NCBI RefSeq assembly: GCF_030730875.1
Contig: NZ_JAVAMA010000005.1
Coordinates: 1-64,000, forward strand
Source: Sphingomonas sp. DG1-23
GTDB taxonomy: Bacteria > Pseudomonadota > Alphaproteobacteria > Sphingomonadales > Sphingomonadaceae
DNA: 64,000 nucleotides
Direction of reading: 5' to 3'
A program made the translations under genes and the position numbers. A model generated the notes under the pieces. It was not told where the DNA came from and did not search any database. It saw only the letters and a list, made by a program, of their open reading frames with translations. Positions 12,001 through 21,047 of the stretch are shown here, in pieces; positions within the stretch are counted from its first letter, which is position 1; each line of letters opens with the position of its first letter.

Positions 12001-12850
12001 TCGACGTCGATATCTGATAAAATACGCCGTTCAGCGAATCGACCGCGTACAGATTGGCGCCGGTCGAATCGAAGGCGAGCCCGCTGATCGTGCGCGGGAT
12101 CGGGACCAGATCCGAAAGGTCCGCGAGGAAGTTCAGATTGGCGTCGAGCAGGAACGTCCCGTACGAAGTGGCGACGACCGTGCGCCCGGCCTCGGCGCTG
12201 AACGCCTGCACTCCCATTCCCGGCCCCATCACCCCGTTCGAATAGCCGGTGCGCGATCCGATCAGCCCGGTCCGCCAGTCGAACATATATTGGTCGGCGG
12301 AGGACAGGCTGTCGATGGTGATCAGCAGGCGATCCGGCGAATCGGGATCGGTGGTCAGCGACGGCATGTAGAATTTCTGCCCGCCCAGAATCGCCTCGTA
12401 CTGGCCGGTCGCGTAATCGAGCGCCCAGATCCGGGTGGCGCCCGAACCGCTGAACATCTGGGTGAAATAGGCGCGTCCGTCGCCGAGGATCGCGACGTCG
12501 GAAAAGGCGTGGTCCTGGCCGGTGGCGACGAAGTCGTGATTGGTCACCGCGCCGGTGCGCACGTCGATCCGGTACGACCGGACCACCGTCTCGGTATCCC
12601 AGCCGCTGCCGCTGGTCGAGACCGGCTGGCGCTCGACCAGCACGAGGAAATTGCCGTCGGGGGAAAGCGCGAGCCCGCCCGGATTCTGCGCGACCGGCCA
12701 GCTGCGGAGCAGCGCCCCGGTCTCGGTATTGTAGACGCGCACGATTCCGTCGAGACCCACCATATAGGCAGTCAGGCCGTCGGCGCTGACCACATAGTCG
12801 CGGGCAATTCCATTGAAGATAGTCGTGCTCGCCGCCGGAATGCCGGACAT
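9080..12850 (-). CDS. RTX-repeat protein with N-terminal beta-propeller, type I secretion substrate
   Basis: 1,256 residues. About 1-330 read as a seven-bladed WD/lactonase-like propeller (repeated LALSPDG- and LAFDSTG-type strands). About 335-1,120 contain many GGxGxD nonapeptides (calcium-binding hemolysin-type repeats). Six copies of a roughly 110-residue unit are interspersed, each opening with a Y-x-V-D...GD sequence and ending SYTLGA-like then NxIxGN. The last ~130 residues match the serralysin/M10 C-terminal domain and end in a hydrophobic DFLL, the usual uncleaved T1SS signal. No Sec signal is present, as expected. No type I transporter genes are in the window. Likely a secreted calcium-dependent surface or biofilm protein. 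ACGGGGAAAACC precedes the ATG. Confidence 0.85.
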   Translation of the reverse strand: MSGIPAASTTIFNGIARDYVVSADGLTAYMVGLDGIVRVYNTETGALLRSWPVAQNPGGLALSPDGNFLVLVERQPVSTSGSGWDTETVVRSYRIDVRTGAVTNHDFVATGQDHAFSDVAILGDGRAYFTQMFSGSGATRIWALDYATGQYEAILGGQKFYMPSLTTDPDSPDRLLITIDSLSSADQYMFDWRTGLIGSRTGYSNGVMGPGMGVQAFSAEAGRTVVATSYGTFLLDANLNFLADLSDLVPIPRTISGLAFDSTGANLYAVDSLNGVFYQISTSNWSLVQTIDLPDNVQPGNNQIGSEIIVGPGARFFLIFTYGQLLRVDNPAVADAILGTAGADTLTGTAGDDAIIGFEGADSMTGLAGNDNYQVDDAGDVVNEAAGGGDDTIATSISYTLGAHVETLRAANAFGIDYLNLTGNDIANRIEGNSGRNTLRGGGGDDALYGLAGNDTLRGDGGNDSLYGGLGDDTFVVDDAGDRVFEIAGEGRDWLILATSYTLAAGQSIEHVSLSEGQTVTWPWGPTEPLNFTGNELGQFIDGNEANNVLDGGDGDDVIDGRSGADTLIGGAGADELEGGAGADTLIGGIGNDRYYVDALDTVIELEGGGVDNVYADISYTIGANIEYLWLTGSGNIDGTGSARGDSIEGNSGANRLDGGAGVDILRGMGGNDMLIGGSENDALDGGTGADTMIGGTGDDEYRVDDAGDVITELAGEGTDFVVSSASYVLAANVEDLYLASGTAALDGGGSEVANRIFGNDGVNRLEGKGGDDRLLGYGGNDVLDGGTGADMLFGGAGDDVYYVDNVGDFVSESANEGTDTVYASTSVTIGWSVERLVLLAGAADGTGSWEANMLTGNGGANRLSGMEGNDQLFGLGGNDLLDGGMGADQMTGGAGDDIYVVDDLADLIFENAGEGIDTVRTGFQTYTLGAQVENLTGTSVFAQTLNGNNVGNRITGGNNNDTLSGREGDDVLIGGWGADLLDGGAGVDTVSYEDDLGPVSADLATGLGEGGTATGDRYSGIENLIGGNFADMLTGNGAANRLTGGAGEDWLQGGGGGDLLFGGIGNDSVWGGDGDDRLDGGEGDDTLFGGAGIDTVSYAAATAGIEIDLAWLEEQQTRGAGTDTLIGIENLIGSGFADVLAGDAGANVLSGGGGNDRFVFGDSARSARDTISDFAAGDRIDLSLIDANGAAAGDAAFAFIGSAAFGGVAGQLRVTGSGTSWLVEGDLNGDRIADFSIAVTMPASGLGLAASDFLL

Positions 12851-13100
12851 GGTTTTCCCCGTTGCAGATCATCGAAAACCGGAAACAGGAAGACCTCGGT
12901 TCAGGTCGTTTCCGGCGTGCGCCCGCGTTGCAGAATATCGGCCTTTCGCGCATTCGCAAGCGATGCGGCAGCGCCGGCCCCGTCCCGGAATCGCGCACCC
13001 TTGCGCCCGCGCCATCGCTCCCCACATCGCAGCTCGCGCGTTGACCTGCGGAACGTGCTCCCTATACTCGGAACATAACTGGAACGGTCAGGCCTCCCGT

Positions 13101-16100
13101 ATGCTTACCCATATTTCCGTCCGCGGCGCGCGCGAGCACAACCTCAAGGGCGTCGACATCGACATTCCCCGCGACACGCTGACGGTGATTACCGGCCTGT
13201 CGGGTTCGGGCAAATCCTCGCTCGCCTTCGACACCATCTATGCCGAGGGCCAGCGCCGCTACGTCGAATCGCTTTCGGCCTATGCCCGCCAGTTCCTCGA
13301 GCTGATGCAGAAGCCCGACGTCGATCATATCGAGGGCCTCTCCCCCGCCATCTCGATCGAGCAGAAGACCACGTCGCGGAACCCGCGCTCGACCGTCGCG
13401 ACGGTCACCGAGATCTACGATTATATGCGCCTGCTCTGGGCGCGCGTCGGCATTCCCTATTCGCCCGAGACGGGCCTGCCGATCGCCGCGCAGACCGTCA
13501 GTCAGATGGTCGACCGCGTCCTCGCGCTTCCCGAAGGCACCCGCCTGCTTCTCCTCGCCCCCGTCGTCCGCGGCCGCAAGGGCGAGTACCGCAAGGAGCT
13601 CGCCGAGTGGCAGAAAGCCGGCTTCCAGCGCGTCCGCATCGACGGCGAGACCTATCTGATCGAGGACGCCCCCGCGCTCGACAAGAAGTACAAGCACGAC
13701 ATCGAGGTGGTGGTCGACCGCCTGGTGGTGGGTGGCGAGATCGCCACGCGGCTCGCCGAAAGCTTCGAAACCGCGCTCAAGCTCGCCGAAGGGCTGGCTT
13801 ATGTCGATCTCGTCGACACGACGGTGGCAGAGGTCAATGCGAGCGGCTCCATCGCTCCCCTCCCGCTTGCGGGAGGGTCCGTACGGGAAGCACAATCCAC
13901 CTTCGCTGCGGAAGGCCGGGACTCACCCTCCCCTGCCCCCTCCTCCAAGCGGGAGGGAAACCTCAAAGGCGCCGGCATCCCCGCCAACCGCATCGTCTTC
14001 TCCGAAAAATTCGCCTGCCCCGTCTCCGGCTTCACCATCGCCGAGATCGAGCCGCGCCTGTTCTCGTTCAACGCCCCGCAGGGCGCCTGCCCGGCGTGCG
14101 ACGGCCTCGGCGAGAAGCTCGAGTTCGACGAGGACCTCGTCGTCCCCAATCACGACCTGACGATCAAGAAGGGCGCGATCGTCCCCTGGGCCAAGTCCAA
14201 CCCGCCCAGCCCCTATTACATGCAGGTGCTCGGCAGCCTCGCCCGCGAATTCGGCTTCAGCCTCGACACCGCCTGGGCCGACCTGCCCGAGCAGCATCGC
14301 GACGCGATCCTCTACGGCACCAGGGGCAAGCCGGTCACCCTCACCTTCGTCGACGGCAAGAAGTCGTACGACGTTCGGAAACCGTTCGAAGGCGTGATCG
14401 GCAATCTCAACCGCCGCATGCTCCAGACCGAGTCCGCCTGGATGCGCGAGGAGCTCAGCAAATACCAGGCGAGCCACCCCTGCGAGGTCTGCCACGGCGC
14501 CCGCCTCAAGCCCGAGGCGCTCGCGGTCAAGGTGGCGATGCGCGACATCTCGAGCGTCACCCGCCTGTCGGTGGTCGACGCGCTCGCTTTCTTCGCCACC
14601 CTCCCCGACCAGCTCACCCCGCAGAGCAGGGAGATCGCCCGCGCGATCCTCAAGGAGATCGACGAGCGCCTCGGCTTCCTCAACAATGTCGGCCTCGATT
14701 ATCTCAACCTCGATCGCACCAGCGGCACCCTCTCGGGCGGCGAGAGCCAGCGCATCCGCCTCGCCAGCCAGATCGGCTCGGGCCTGTCGGGCGTGCTCTA
14801 CGTCCTCGACGAGCCGAGCATCGGCCTCCACCAGCGCGACAACGACATGCTGCTCGCCACCCTCCGCCGGCTGCGCGATCTCGGCAACACCGTGCTCGTC
14901 GTCGAGCATGACGAGGACGCGATCCGCACCGCCGATTACGTCATCGACATGGGTCCCGGCGCCGGCGTCCATGGCGGCGAGGTGGTCGCGCATGGCAGCC
15001 TCGACGACGTCCTCGCCAACCAGAACAGCATCACCGCCGACTATCTCACCGGCCGTCGCGAGGTCCCGCTTCCCGCCAAGCGCCGCAAGGGCAACGGCAA
15101 GAAGCTCACGGTCCACAACGCCACCGCCAACAACCTCACCGGCGTCACCGCCAGCCTCCCGCTCGGTACCTTCACCTGCATCACCGGCGTCTCGGGCTCG
15201 GGCAAGTCGAGCTTCACCATCGACACGCTCTACGCCGCCGCCGCGCGCACCCTCAACGGCGCCCGCGTCCTCGCCGGCAAGCACGACAGGATCACCGGGC
15301 TCGAGCATCTCGACAAGGTGATCGACATCGATCAGTCGCCGATCGGCCGCACCCCGCGCTCGAACCCGGCCACCTATACCGGCGCCTTCACCCAGATCCG
15401 CGACTGGTTCGCCGGTCTCCCCGAGGCGCAGGCGCGCGGCTACAAGCCCGGCCGCTTCAGCTTCAACGTCAAGGGCGGCCGCTGCGAGGCGTGCACCGGC
15501 GACGGGCTGCTCAAGATCGAGATGCACTTCCTCCCCGACGTCTACGTCACCTGCGACGTCTGCCACGGCCAGCGCTACAATCGCGAGACCCTCGAAGTGA
15601 AGTTCAAAGGCAAGAGCATCGCCGACGTGCTCGACATGACCGTCGAGGACGCCCACGAATTCTTCAAGGCGGTCCCCCCGATCCGCGACCGCATGGCGAT
15701 GCTCGCCGAAGTCGGCCTCGGCTATGTCAAGGTCGGCCAGCAGGCGACCACGCTCAGCGGCGGCGAGGCCCAGCGCGTCAAGCTCGCCAAGGAACTGGCG
15801 CGCAGAGCCACCGGCCAGACTTTGTATATTTTGGACGAGCCCACCACCGGCCTGCATTTCGAGGACGTACGCAAGCTGCTCGAAGTGCTCCACGCCTTGG
15901 TCGAGCAGGGCAACACCGTGGTGGTGATCGAGCACAATCTCGACGTCATCAAGACCGCCGACTGGATCCTCGATCTGGGCCCCGAGGGCGGCGTCAAGGG
16001 CGGCGAGATCGTCGCAGAGGGCACCCCCGAGAAGGTCGCCAAGGAGCCGCGAAGCTTCACGGGGAAGTACCTCGCGCCGTTGCTGGAGCGGGGCAAGGGC

Positions 16101-16127
16101 GCGAAGCAGGCGGTGGCGGCGGAGTAG
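13101..16127 (+). CDS. uvrA: excinuclease ABC subunit A
   Basis: 1,008 residues; DNA-damage recognition ATPase of nucleotide-excision repair, working with UvrB and UvrC in the cytoplasm. Two ABC ATPase modules are visible: Walker [10 protein letters not shown] near residue 31 and GVSGSGKSS near residue 696, signatures LSGGE twice, and a C-terminal [12 protein letters not shown]alker B. Zinc-binding Cys pairs appear in CPVSG...CPAC, in CEVC, and in CEAC...CDVC. The protein is longer than typical UvrA (about 940-960) because of extra residues at about 250-290, encoded by a palindromic repeat at 13851-13965. The start at 13101 gives [16 protein letters not shown], the standard UvrA N-terminus. 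Confidence 0.97.
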   Translation: MLTHISVRGAREHNLKGVDIDIPRDTLTVITGLSGSGKSSLAFDTIYAEGQRRYVESLSAYARQFLELMQKPDVDHIEGLSPAISIEQKTTSRNPRSTVATVTEIYDYMRLLWARVGIPYSPETGLPIAAQTVSQMVDRVLALPEGTRLLLLAPVVRGRKGEYRKELAEWQKAGFQRVRIDGETYLIEDAPALDKKYKHDIEVVVDRLVVGGEIATRLAESFETALKLAEGLAYVDLVDTTVAEVNASGSIAPLPLAGGSVREAQSTFAAEGRDSPSPAPSSKREGNLKGAGIPANRIVFSEKFACPVSGFTIAEIEPRLFSFNAPQGACPACDGLGEKLEFDEDLVVPNHDLTIKKGAIVPWAKSNPPSPYYMQVLGSLAREFGFSLDTAWADLPEQHRDAILYGTRGKPVTLTFVDGKKSYDVRKPFEGVIGNLNRRMLQTESAWMREELSKYQASHPCEVCHGARLKPEALAVKVAMRDISSVTRLSVVDALAFFATLPDQLTPQSREIARAILKEIDERLGFLNNVGLDYLNLDRTSGTLSGGESQRIRLASQIGSGLSGVLYVLDEPSIGLHQRDNDMLLATLRRLRDLGNTVLVVEHDEDAIRTADYVIDMGPGAGVHGGEVVAHGSLDDVLANQNSITADYLTGRREVPLPAKRRKGNGKKLTVHNATANNLTGVTASLPLGTFTCITGVSGSGKSSFTIDTLYAAAARTLNGARVLAGKHDRITGLEHLDKVIDIDQSPIGRTPRSNPATYTGAFTQIRDWFAGLPEAQARGYKPGRFSFNVKGGRCEACTGDGLLKIEMHFLPDVYVTCDVCHGQRYNRETLEVKFKGKSIADVLDMTVEDAHEFFKAVPPIRDRMAMLAEVGLGYVKVGQQATTLSGGEAQRVKLAKELARRATGQTLYILDEPTTGLHFEDVRKLLEVLHALVEQGNTVVVIEHNLDVIKTADWILDLGPEGGVKGGEIVAEGTPEKVAKEPRSFTGKYLAPLLERGKGAKQAVAAE
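13851..13965 (+). repeat. palindromic repeat inserted in frame within uvrA
   Basis: CCCTCCCGC at 13858-13866 pairs perfectly with GCGGGAGGG at 13869-13877. A CCTTC...GAAGG stem (about 13900) and a CCTCC...GGAGG end (about 13942-13957) follow. The insert encodes an unrelated Pro/Ser/Ala-rich loop without interrupting the uvrA frame. Confidence 0.7.
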
Positions 16128-16211
16128 GCCGCGACCATTTAGTTATTGCTGATGGAACTTGCACTTTCCGCCCACTCCTGCATTCTTATATCGGTGGAGG
16201 GGTGACAATCT

Positions 16212-17825
16212 ATGACTGATACGGCCGTTAGCGGTTCCAAGGCTCCTAAGCCCGAAGTTGAACGGGTTGAAGAGTTGGCCCGGCGCGTGCTTTCGGCAGA
16301 CATTTTGCTTCCGAAGTTTCAACGAGATTTCGTTTGGACAAAGAAGCAAGTTCTCGATCTTTGGGACTCGATAGCAAGTGATTATCCCATTGGCAGCATC
16401 CTCCTTTGGAGAAGTCGCGAGGAGCTCCGTGCCGAACGGCACATAGCCGATCTGGCCATTGCGGAGCCTAAAGACGAGTACCCCGTTAATTATCTCCTAG
16501 ATGGGCAGCAGCGCCTTTCATCGGTATGTGGCGCATTGTATTGGAACGGCTCTGACCCTGAGAGCCAGTGGAATATCGCATATGATCTAAGATCGAAGCG
16601 CTTCCTACATCTTTCAAACTTGGATGCTCCCCCCAATCACCAAGTACGGCTAAACTGGCTTCCAGACCCCGCCACCTACTTCACTCAGCTTAATAGAGTT
16701 TCATCCGAGAAGGATGAAACAGATCTCAGACTGGCGGGAAACGCTCTTTTTACGAGATTGAAAGACTACAAGATTGCCGCGGTAACGCTCTTTGGGGGAT
16801 CTTTAAACGATATTGCTCCGATTTTTGAGCGAATCAATAGCAGGGGAACGCCTCTTACCATTGTCGATCTTATGAGAGCAGCAACTTGGAGTGAGGATTT
16901 CGACCTCTTTGACGCCATAGATAATCTACGAAGCTCCATCTCGATCAAGGGATTCAATGACATTGATAGAAAGGTCATCCTTAGGAGTTTTTCCGCATCC
17001 GCGGGAGGCGGCTTCTCTGAAGGTAGTATAGATGATCTACGTAAGCATAAAGCTGATGATTTAAATGCGGCATCCAAGTCGACGGAAGCAGCCTATAAGC
17101 TTGCAATCGATTTCCTATCGACTGACTTAGGAATTCCGTCGGATAAGCACATTCCTTACATAAATCAGCTTGTTGTCATTGCAGAAATATTTAGACTACT
17201 GCCCAAACCCGATGCAACTCAACGATTAGCGATGAAACGTTGGTTTTGGAGAACATCTGCTTCTGGTTATTTTGGCGGATGGAACACCGGCAACATGGCA
17301 GCAGACCAGCAAGCCGCCAAGGATTTTGCTTTGGGCAAAACTGCCGAAATTGCCACTTCCGCAGCTACACCGAACGCCGAGGTTTGGAAGAATCAGCAGT
17401 TTAGGCTGAACACCGCTCATGCAAAGATATTGTCACAGATATTGGCTTTCAATAATCCGATTGATTTTTTGACAGGCCAGCTGATCGATATTGATAAGGC
17501 GCTACATTATCAAAATACTAAGGAGTACCACCACTTTTTCCCGAGAGATTACTTAATAAACAAGGGAGTACCCGCTCGAAGAGCTAACGCGCTAGCCAAT
17601 TTCGTGATGCTTACGGCTGATAGCAACAAAAAGATAACCAACCGCGCGCCCAGCGATTATCTGCAAGAGTGTCAGCAGAAATTGGGAAGTGATTTCAAGA
17701 AGGCGATGGAAACCAATTTGATATCTGACGCAGCATTGTCTGCTGCGATGTCCGACGACTTCGATGAGTTCATCGTGCAGCGAGCGAACACCATCCAGAG
17801 TAGGGTGAATGAATTGATATCTTGA
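16212..17825 (+). CDS. DUF262/HNH (GmrSD-like) putative restriction or DNA-processing protein
   Basis: 537 residues. The N-terminal DUF262 domain belongs to the ParB/sulfiredoxin-like superfamily and carries the diagnostic DGQQR motif at residues 97-101. It is preceded by a FQRDFVW segment and a PIGSILLW strand. The C-terminus has YHHFFPRDYL (H440-H441) followed by NFVMLT and Asn-rich spacing, matching the DUF1524/HNH nuclease half of GmrSD. GmrSD is a type IV system that cuts modified phage DNA, using NTP bound by DUF262. The gene is strikingly A+T-richer than its neighbours, with AT-ending codons, indicating recent transfer. It stands alone, 84 nt downstream of uvrA and convergent with a broken gene. 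GGAGGGG precedes the ATG. Confidence 0.82.
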   Translation: MTDTAVSGSKAPKPEVERVEELARRVLSADILLPKFQRDFVWTKKQVLDLWDSIASDYPIGSILLWRSREELRAERHIADLAIAEPKDEYPVNYLLDGQQRLSSVCGALYWNGSDPESQWNIAYDLRSKRFLHLSNLDAPPNHQVRLNWLPDPATYFTQLNRVSSEKDETDLRLAGNALFTRLKDYKIAAVTLFGGSLNDIAPIFERINSRGTPLTIVDLMRAATWSEDFDLFDAIDNLRSSISIKGFNDIDRKVILRSFSASAGGGFSEGSIDDLRKHKADDLNAASKSTEAAYKLAIDFLSTDLGIPSDKHIPYINQLVVIAEIFRLLPKPDATQRLAMKRWFWRTSASGYFGGWNTGNMAADQQAAKDFALGKTAEIATSAATPNAEVWKNQQFRLNTAHAKILSQILAFNNPIDFLTGQLIDIDKALHYQNTKEYHHFFPRDYLINKGVPARRANALANFVMLTADSNKKITNRAPSDYLQECQQKLGSDFKKAMETNLISDAALSAAMSDDFDEFIVQRANTIQSRVNELIS

Positions 17826-17847
17826 GGTGTCGCGTGCTCTCCCTCCC

Positions 17848-18070
17848 TCACCCATGATACTCCCGATACAGCGCCCGCAGCGTCGCCTCGCGCTTGCCGC
17901 ATCTTCGGCAGCCGCTTCTCGGCGTCTCTCAGGCTCAGCAGCGGCGAGAACATCCGGTTGACGCTGTCGGGCGACACGATCACGTGCCAGCCGCACGCGC
18001 GGCAGCGTATGTCCGCATGCTGGCGCTTGCTCTTGAAGTCGAGGATGCAGCGAACGGTCCGATCGGCCAT
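17848..18070 (-). pseudogene. frameshifted small zinc-ribbon protein
   Basis: From the ATG at 18070 the minus strand reads a good opening with C-x2-C (RCRACGWHV), then loses its frame near 17910. Shifting by one base restores CRRCGKREATLRALYREYHG and a TGA at 17848-17850, giving the second C-x2-C of a zinc ribbon. The total is 223 nt (3n+1), so a one-base insertion or two-base loss separates the halves. The unshifted frame runs on into the opposite strand of the DUF262 gene, which is clearly artefactual. A sequencing error is the alternative to real decay. Confidence 0.62.
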
Positions 18071-18187
18071 CCGCACACAAGAACATAAAGAGAACGATGC
18101 GAAAACCCGCGCCGCCCCGCCGTCCACGGGATTCACACGCGCCCGGCCCTCCTTCCCGCCGCCAGCCACCCGCGCTATATTCCCCGC

Positions 18188-18358
18188 ATGACCAAGCTCT
18201 CGCCCATCGAGTCCGAGTTCGCCTCCACCGAAGAGGCCGAGGCACATGACGCATGGGTTCGCGCCAAGGTCGAAGCCGCACTCGCCTCCACCGGCCCCAG
18301 CATCCCGCATGACGAGGTGATGGCGAAAGCGCAGGCGATCCTCGACAAGTACGAATGA
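18188..18358 (+). CDS. antitoxin of a RelE/ParE-type toxin-antitoxin pair
   Basis: 56 residues, acidic and helical (MTKLSPIESEF start, ...AKAQAILDKYE end), of the size and composition of RelB/StbD-like antitoxins. Its TGA overlaps the ATG of the following toxin frame as ATGA, the classical coupling in such modules. A TATATT sequence lies about 13 nt upstream, and no clear Shine-Dalgarno is visible, so the message may be nearly leaderless. The antitoxin would bind and neutralise the toxin and repress the pair. The toxin is frameshifted here, so this antitoxin may be an orphan. Too short for many gene finders but well supported by context. Confidence 0.68.
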   Translation: MTKLSPIESEFASTEEAEAHDAWVRAKVEAALASTGPSIPHDEVMAKAQAILDKYE

Positions 18359-18632
18359 CCCTGCCGGTCGTCTGGCGTGACAAGGCCGAGGCGGACCTGC
18401 TCGAAATCCTCGATTATATCGGTACGCGCAACAAGCCGGCCGCCACCCGCCTCAACGCAGCCGTCCGCCACACCGCCGACCGCCTGCCCGACCATCCGGC
18501 TCTCTACCGCCCCGGCCGCGTTCCTGGCACCCGCGAGGCGGTGGTCCATCCCAACACATCCTGATCTACCGCGTCACGCCCGACGCGATCGAAATACTCA
18601 CGCTGGCCCACGCCCGCCAACTTTATCCCTGA
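18355..18632 (+). pseudogene. ParE/RelE-family toxin, frameshifted
   Basis: The frame opens MTLPVVWRDKAEADL, continues ILDYI...N.AAA..L, and reaches GTREAVVHPN, the standard beginning-to-middle of ParE/RelE toxins. After AAC at about 18552 the zero frame stops within three codons. Adding one base gives HILIYRVTPDAIEILTLAHA and a stop at 18630-18632, which is exactly the expected family C-terminus. One base is therefore missing (278 nt, 3n+2). Either the toxin is inactivated or the assembly has an indel here. ParE toxins inhibit gyrase and RelE toxins cleave mRNA; the sequence is closest to ParE by eye. Confidence 0.72.
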
Positions 18633-18639
18633 CCACTTC

Positions 18640-18820
18640 CCCCTCCGCGCCTCCGCACCTCTGCGCGAACCAATCTCTTGGCGCCTCCGCGCCTCCGCGC
18701 GAACTCTTCCTCGTCACCCCGGACCTGTTCCGGGGTCCACCGCGCCGCCAGCGAAACCCCATCGCCTCCAGCCCCTCCCCCAGCCGCAAAACGGATCCCG
18801 GCCCAAGCCGGAATGACGCC
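18640..18820. repeat. intergenic repeat region (CGCAGAGG-type and CCGGAAC/CCGGCTT palindromes)
   Basis: The 311 nt between the toxin remnant and the next gene hold no gene. They contain CTCCGC/CTCTGCGCGAAC repeats (about 18645-18705), recurring near 20.53 and 20.66 kb. They also hold two palindromes of a common intergenic type: CCCCGGACCTGTTCCGGGG at about 18717-18735 and ATCCCGGCCCAAGCCGGAAT at about 18794-18813. Confidence 0.55.
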
Positions 18821-18943
18821 TGTTGCCCGCACGCCACGCCGCCGAACAAAAAGAACAAACCAGAAACAAATTGCTTTCCTACAGCCCCCGATCCGGCATA
18901 TCTGGTCGGTCCTCCGAGTCGCACGCACCCGAGGGGACCCAAG

Positions 18944-20518
18944 ATGAACGCCCAGACCCAGATCCAGCCTTGCGATCCCGCCCGCGGCCCCGCCGCCTGT
19001 CCCGCCTTCGCCCCACCCCCCGGCGCCACCCGCCACGAAGGCTGGACCCCCGACAGGCAGCGCCGCTTCCTCGAAGCCCTGTCCGAAGGCCACCCGGTCA
19101 AGGATGCCTGCGCGATCGTCGGCCTCTCCCGGCAATCGGCCTATGCGCTGCGCCAGAGCCCACGCGGACAAAGCTTCGCGCTCGGCTGGGACGGTGCGGT
19201 GCTGCTCGCGCGCAATGCGCTCGCCGATACGCTGTTCGAGCGCGCCTTTGCCGGCAATCGCGACACCGTCACTGCCGCCGATGGCCGCATCACCACCCGC
19301 CACCGCCAGGACAACCGCCTCGGCATGGCGGTGCTCAACCGGCTCGATCGCATGGCCGATGCCGCCAAAGGGCCCGCCATCGCCGCCGCCGCGCGGCTGG
19401 TCGCCCAGGATTTCGCCCAATATCTCGAGCTGATCGGCCGCGACGCCGGCCCGGCCCGCGCCGGCATGTTCCTCGGCGCACGCATCGAGCCGGCCGGCGA
19501 GGATGCGCTCGCGCCGCTCCGCGCGCTCGCCCGCGCCGATCGCTGGCTGCGCACCCATACCGACATTGCCGAGCCGCTCGCCACCCGGGATCTCGATCCC
19601 GCCGCGCGCGCCGGCTGGAGCGCCGCGCAATGGGTCCGCGCCGAGGCCGCCGGGCTGGTCGCGCTCGCGCCTGACAAATGCGAATCGTGTCAAGCGTGTC
19701 AACCGGACGCCGAGGACGAGGAAGAGGACGAGCGGGTCTGGTGGGACCGCTGGCGCGACGAATGGCGCACCTCCTTCCCCCCGCCCGCCGATTATGCCGG
19801 CGCGGAGGACGGCGCCTATGGCGACCCGGACTATTCGCGCACCCTGAGCGCGGCGGAGCGAGCGGCCTATGAAGGCGAAGACGAGTCCGATCTTGCCGCG
19901 CGCGCCGCCGCCGATGCCCGCGAACGCGACTTGTTCTTCGGTTTCGCCGCCGAGGCCCCGGAAGCGCCGGCCGCCGACGAACCGGCCGCGCCGTCCGATG
20001 CGCCGCACGAACAATCGGATGCCCCGTCGCATACCGGGGCGGCTTCGCGCGTTGACACCCGGACCCGCGCGGCTTCCCGGCGCGGCAGAGGAGTATCTCC
20101 GATGAGCATCTTCGGCAGCATCAAGGACGCCATTTTCGGCCACAAGGCCGCGGCGCCCGCCCAGAGCCAGGCCCAGGCGCCCGCCCAGACCCCGGCCCAA
20201 ACTCCAGCAATGCCCCAGATCCAGCAGCCCGCCGCCCAACCCGCGGCTGCCGCCGGGCCGGTCGATGTCGAGAACGTGCTGATGGTCTTCGAGACCGAGC
20301 GTGGCAGCGCCGATCTCAACTGGCGGACGTCGATCGTCGATCTGATGAAGCTGCTCGGGCTCGATTCGAGCCTCGACAACCGCAAGGCGCTCGCCACCGA
20401 GCTCGGCTATACCGGCGCGACCGACGGCTCGGCGGAGATGAACATCTGGCTCCACAAGGCCGTGATGCAGCAGCTCGAGAAAAGCGGCGGCAAGATCCCG
20501 GCCAGCCTCAAGGATTGA
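18944..20518 (+). CDS. hypothetical HTH-containing protein, in frame with DUF3597 domain (possible artificial fusion)
   Basis: One open frame of 524 codons starts at ATG 18944 after GAGGGGACCCAAG. Residues about 35-80 (WTPDRQRRFLEAL...GLSRQSAYALR) form a helix-turn-helix of the kind seen in small terminase-like proteins. The middle is Ala/Arg-rich and contains C-E-S-C-Q-A-C. Residues about 387-524 are a complete DUF3597 protein with its own ATG and ribosome-binding site at 20102. In the +1 frame the upstream gene could end in LPGAAEEYLR with a TGA overlapping that ATG (ATGA). A single indel in the preceding few hundred bases could thus have merged two coupled genes. DNA-binding is inferred; function unknown. 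Confidence 0.6.
   Translation: MNAQTQIQPCDPARGPAACPAFAPPPGATRHEGWTPDRQRRFLEALSEGHPVKDACAIVGLSRQSAYALRQSPRGQSFALGWDGAVLLARNALADTLFERAFAGNRDTVTAADGRITTRHRQDNRLGMAVLNRLDRMADAAKGPAIAAAARLVAQDFAQYLELIGRDAGPARAGMFLGARIEPAGEDALAPLRALARADRWLRTHTDIAEPLATRDLDPAARAGWSAAQWVRAEAAGLVALAPDKCESCQACQPDAEDEEEDERVWWDRWRDEWRTSFPPPADYAGAEDGAYGDPDYSRTLSAAERAAYEGEDESDLAARAAADARERDLFFGFAAEAPEAPAADEPAAPSDAPHEQSDAPSHTGAASRVDTRTRAASRRGRGVSPMSIFGSIKDAIFGHKAAAPAQSQAQAPAQTPAQTPAMPQIQQPAAQPAAAAGPVDVENVLMVFETERGSADLNWRTSIVDLMKLLGLDSSLDNRKALATELGYTGATDGSAEMNIWLHKAVMQQLEKSGGKIPASLKD
20102..20518 (+). CDS. DUF3597 domain protein (probable independent start)
   Basis: 138 residues beginning MSIFGSIKDAIFG, then an Ala/Pro/Gln linker and a ~75-residue helical DUF3597 domain (DLNWRTSIVDLMKLLGLDSS, LGYTG, MNIWLHKAVMQQL). 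AGAGGAG stands 8 nt before the ATG, a better initiation site than most in this window. Members are usually stand-alone proteins of about this length, so I treat 20102 as a genuine start even though the frame is open upstream. Cytoplasmic; function unknown, with a LysM-like or scaffold role sometimes proposed for relatives. Confidence 0.7.
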   Translation: MSIFGSIKDAIFGHKAAAPAQSQAQAPAQTPAQTPAMPQIQQPAAQPAAAAGPVDVENVLMVFETERGSADLNWRTSIVDLMKLLGLDSSLDNRKALATELGYTGATDGSAEMNIWLHKAVMQQLEKSGGKIPASLKD

Positions 20519-20526
20519 GGTAGGCG

Positions 20527-20690
20527 GTTCGCGCAGAGGCGCAGAGGACGCGGAGAAAGAAGAAAGGTGTCATTCTCGCGCAGCGCCCGATGCTCCGGTG
20601 CCAGCTTCCTGCCGCTGACGCGGCGGGGCAACGATGGCGCCGGGCCAATCCCCTCTGCGCCCTCTGCGCCTCTGCGCGAACCTCTTCGAA
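20527..20690. repeat. inverted pair of CGCAGAGG repeats
   Basis: GTTCGCGCAGAGGCGCAGAG near 20527 is repeated in inverted orientation at about 20654-20682 (CTCTGCGCCTCTGCGCGAAC), with about 105 nt between. The 376-nt gap 20519-20894 has no gene. The pair could fold into a long stem or mark an excised or decayed mobile repeat. Confidence 0.5.
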
Positions 20691-20894
20691 AAACACCCCC
20701 GCCCCTTGTTACCGCACAACCCGCCTCCTATATTAACCAAAGGCGCCTGCCGCACCGCGGCTGTTCCAGGATGGAACCCCGGCGCCCTTCGTCCTTTTTC
20801 GCGAGCGAGGGATGCACGGGGCCTTTGGCCTCGCACCCCGCTGCACCCGGCATCCGCCGGAAGGACGATTTCGAAAACCCAAACAGGAAACAGA

Positions 20895-21047
20895 ATGAAC
20901 TTTTTCACGAATATCGAAGATACCCAGATTACCCGCGGCGCGCGCAAGGCGTTCGACGCGTTCATCCCCGTTCACCGCCGCCTCTTCCCGATCGAGCCGT
21001 GCCCGCGCGAAGTCGCCCGCGCCGCCGTTCGCGAAGTGCTCGGCTGA
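20895..21047 (+). CDS. hypothetical small protein (50 aa)
   Basis: A 50-residue frame starting MNFFTNIEDTQITRG, with AGGAAACAGA directly upstream. It has balanced composition, no membrane segment, and a compact mixed sequence ending VAREVAR-like then VLG. The codon pattern is consistent with a real gene and unlike the Arg/Pro-rich shadow frames here. It stands alone between two intergenic stretches. I do not recognise a family. Confidence 0.6.
   Translation: MNFFTNIEDTQITRGARKAFDAFIPVHRRLFPIEPCPREVARAAVREVLG

Noticed and set aside
13923..15935. 670-codon minus frame opposite uvrA
   Set aside because: uvrA on the plus strand is unambiguous.
16212..17825. DUF262 gene as part of the tRNA-Pro element
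   Set aside because: It lies about 38 kb from the att site, far outside the direct repeats, so it is an independent acquisition.
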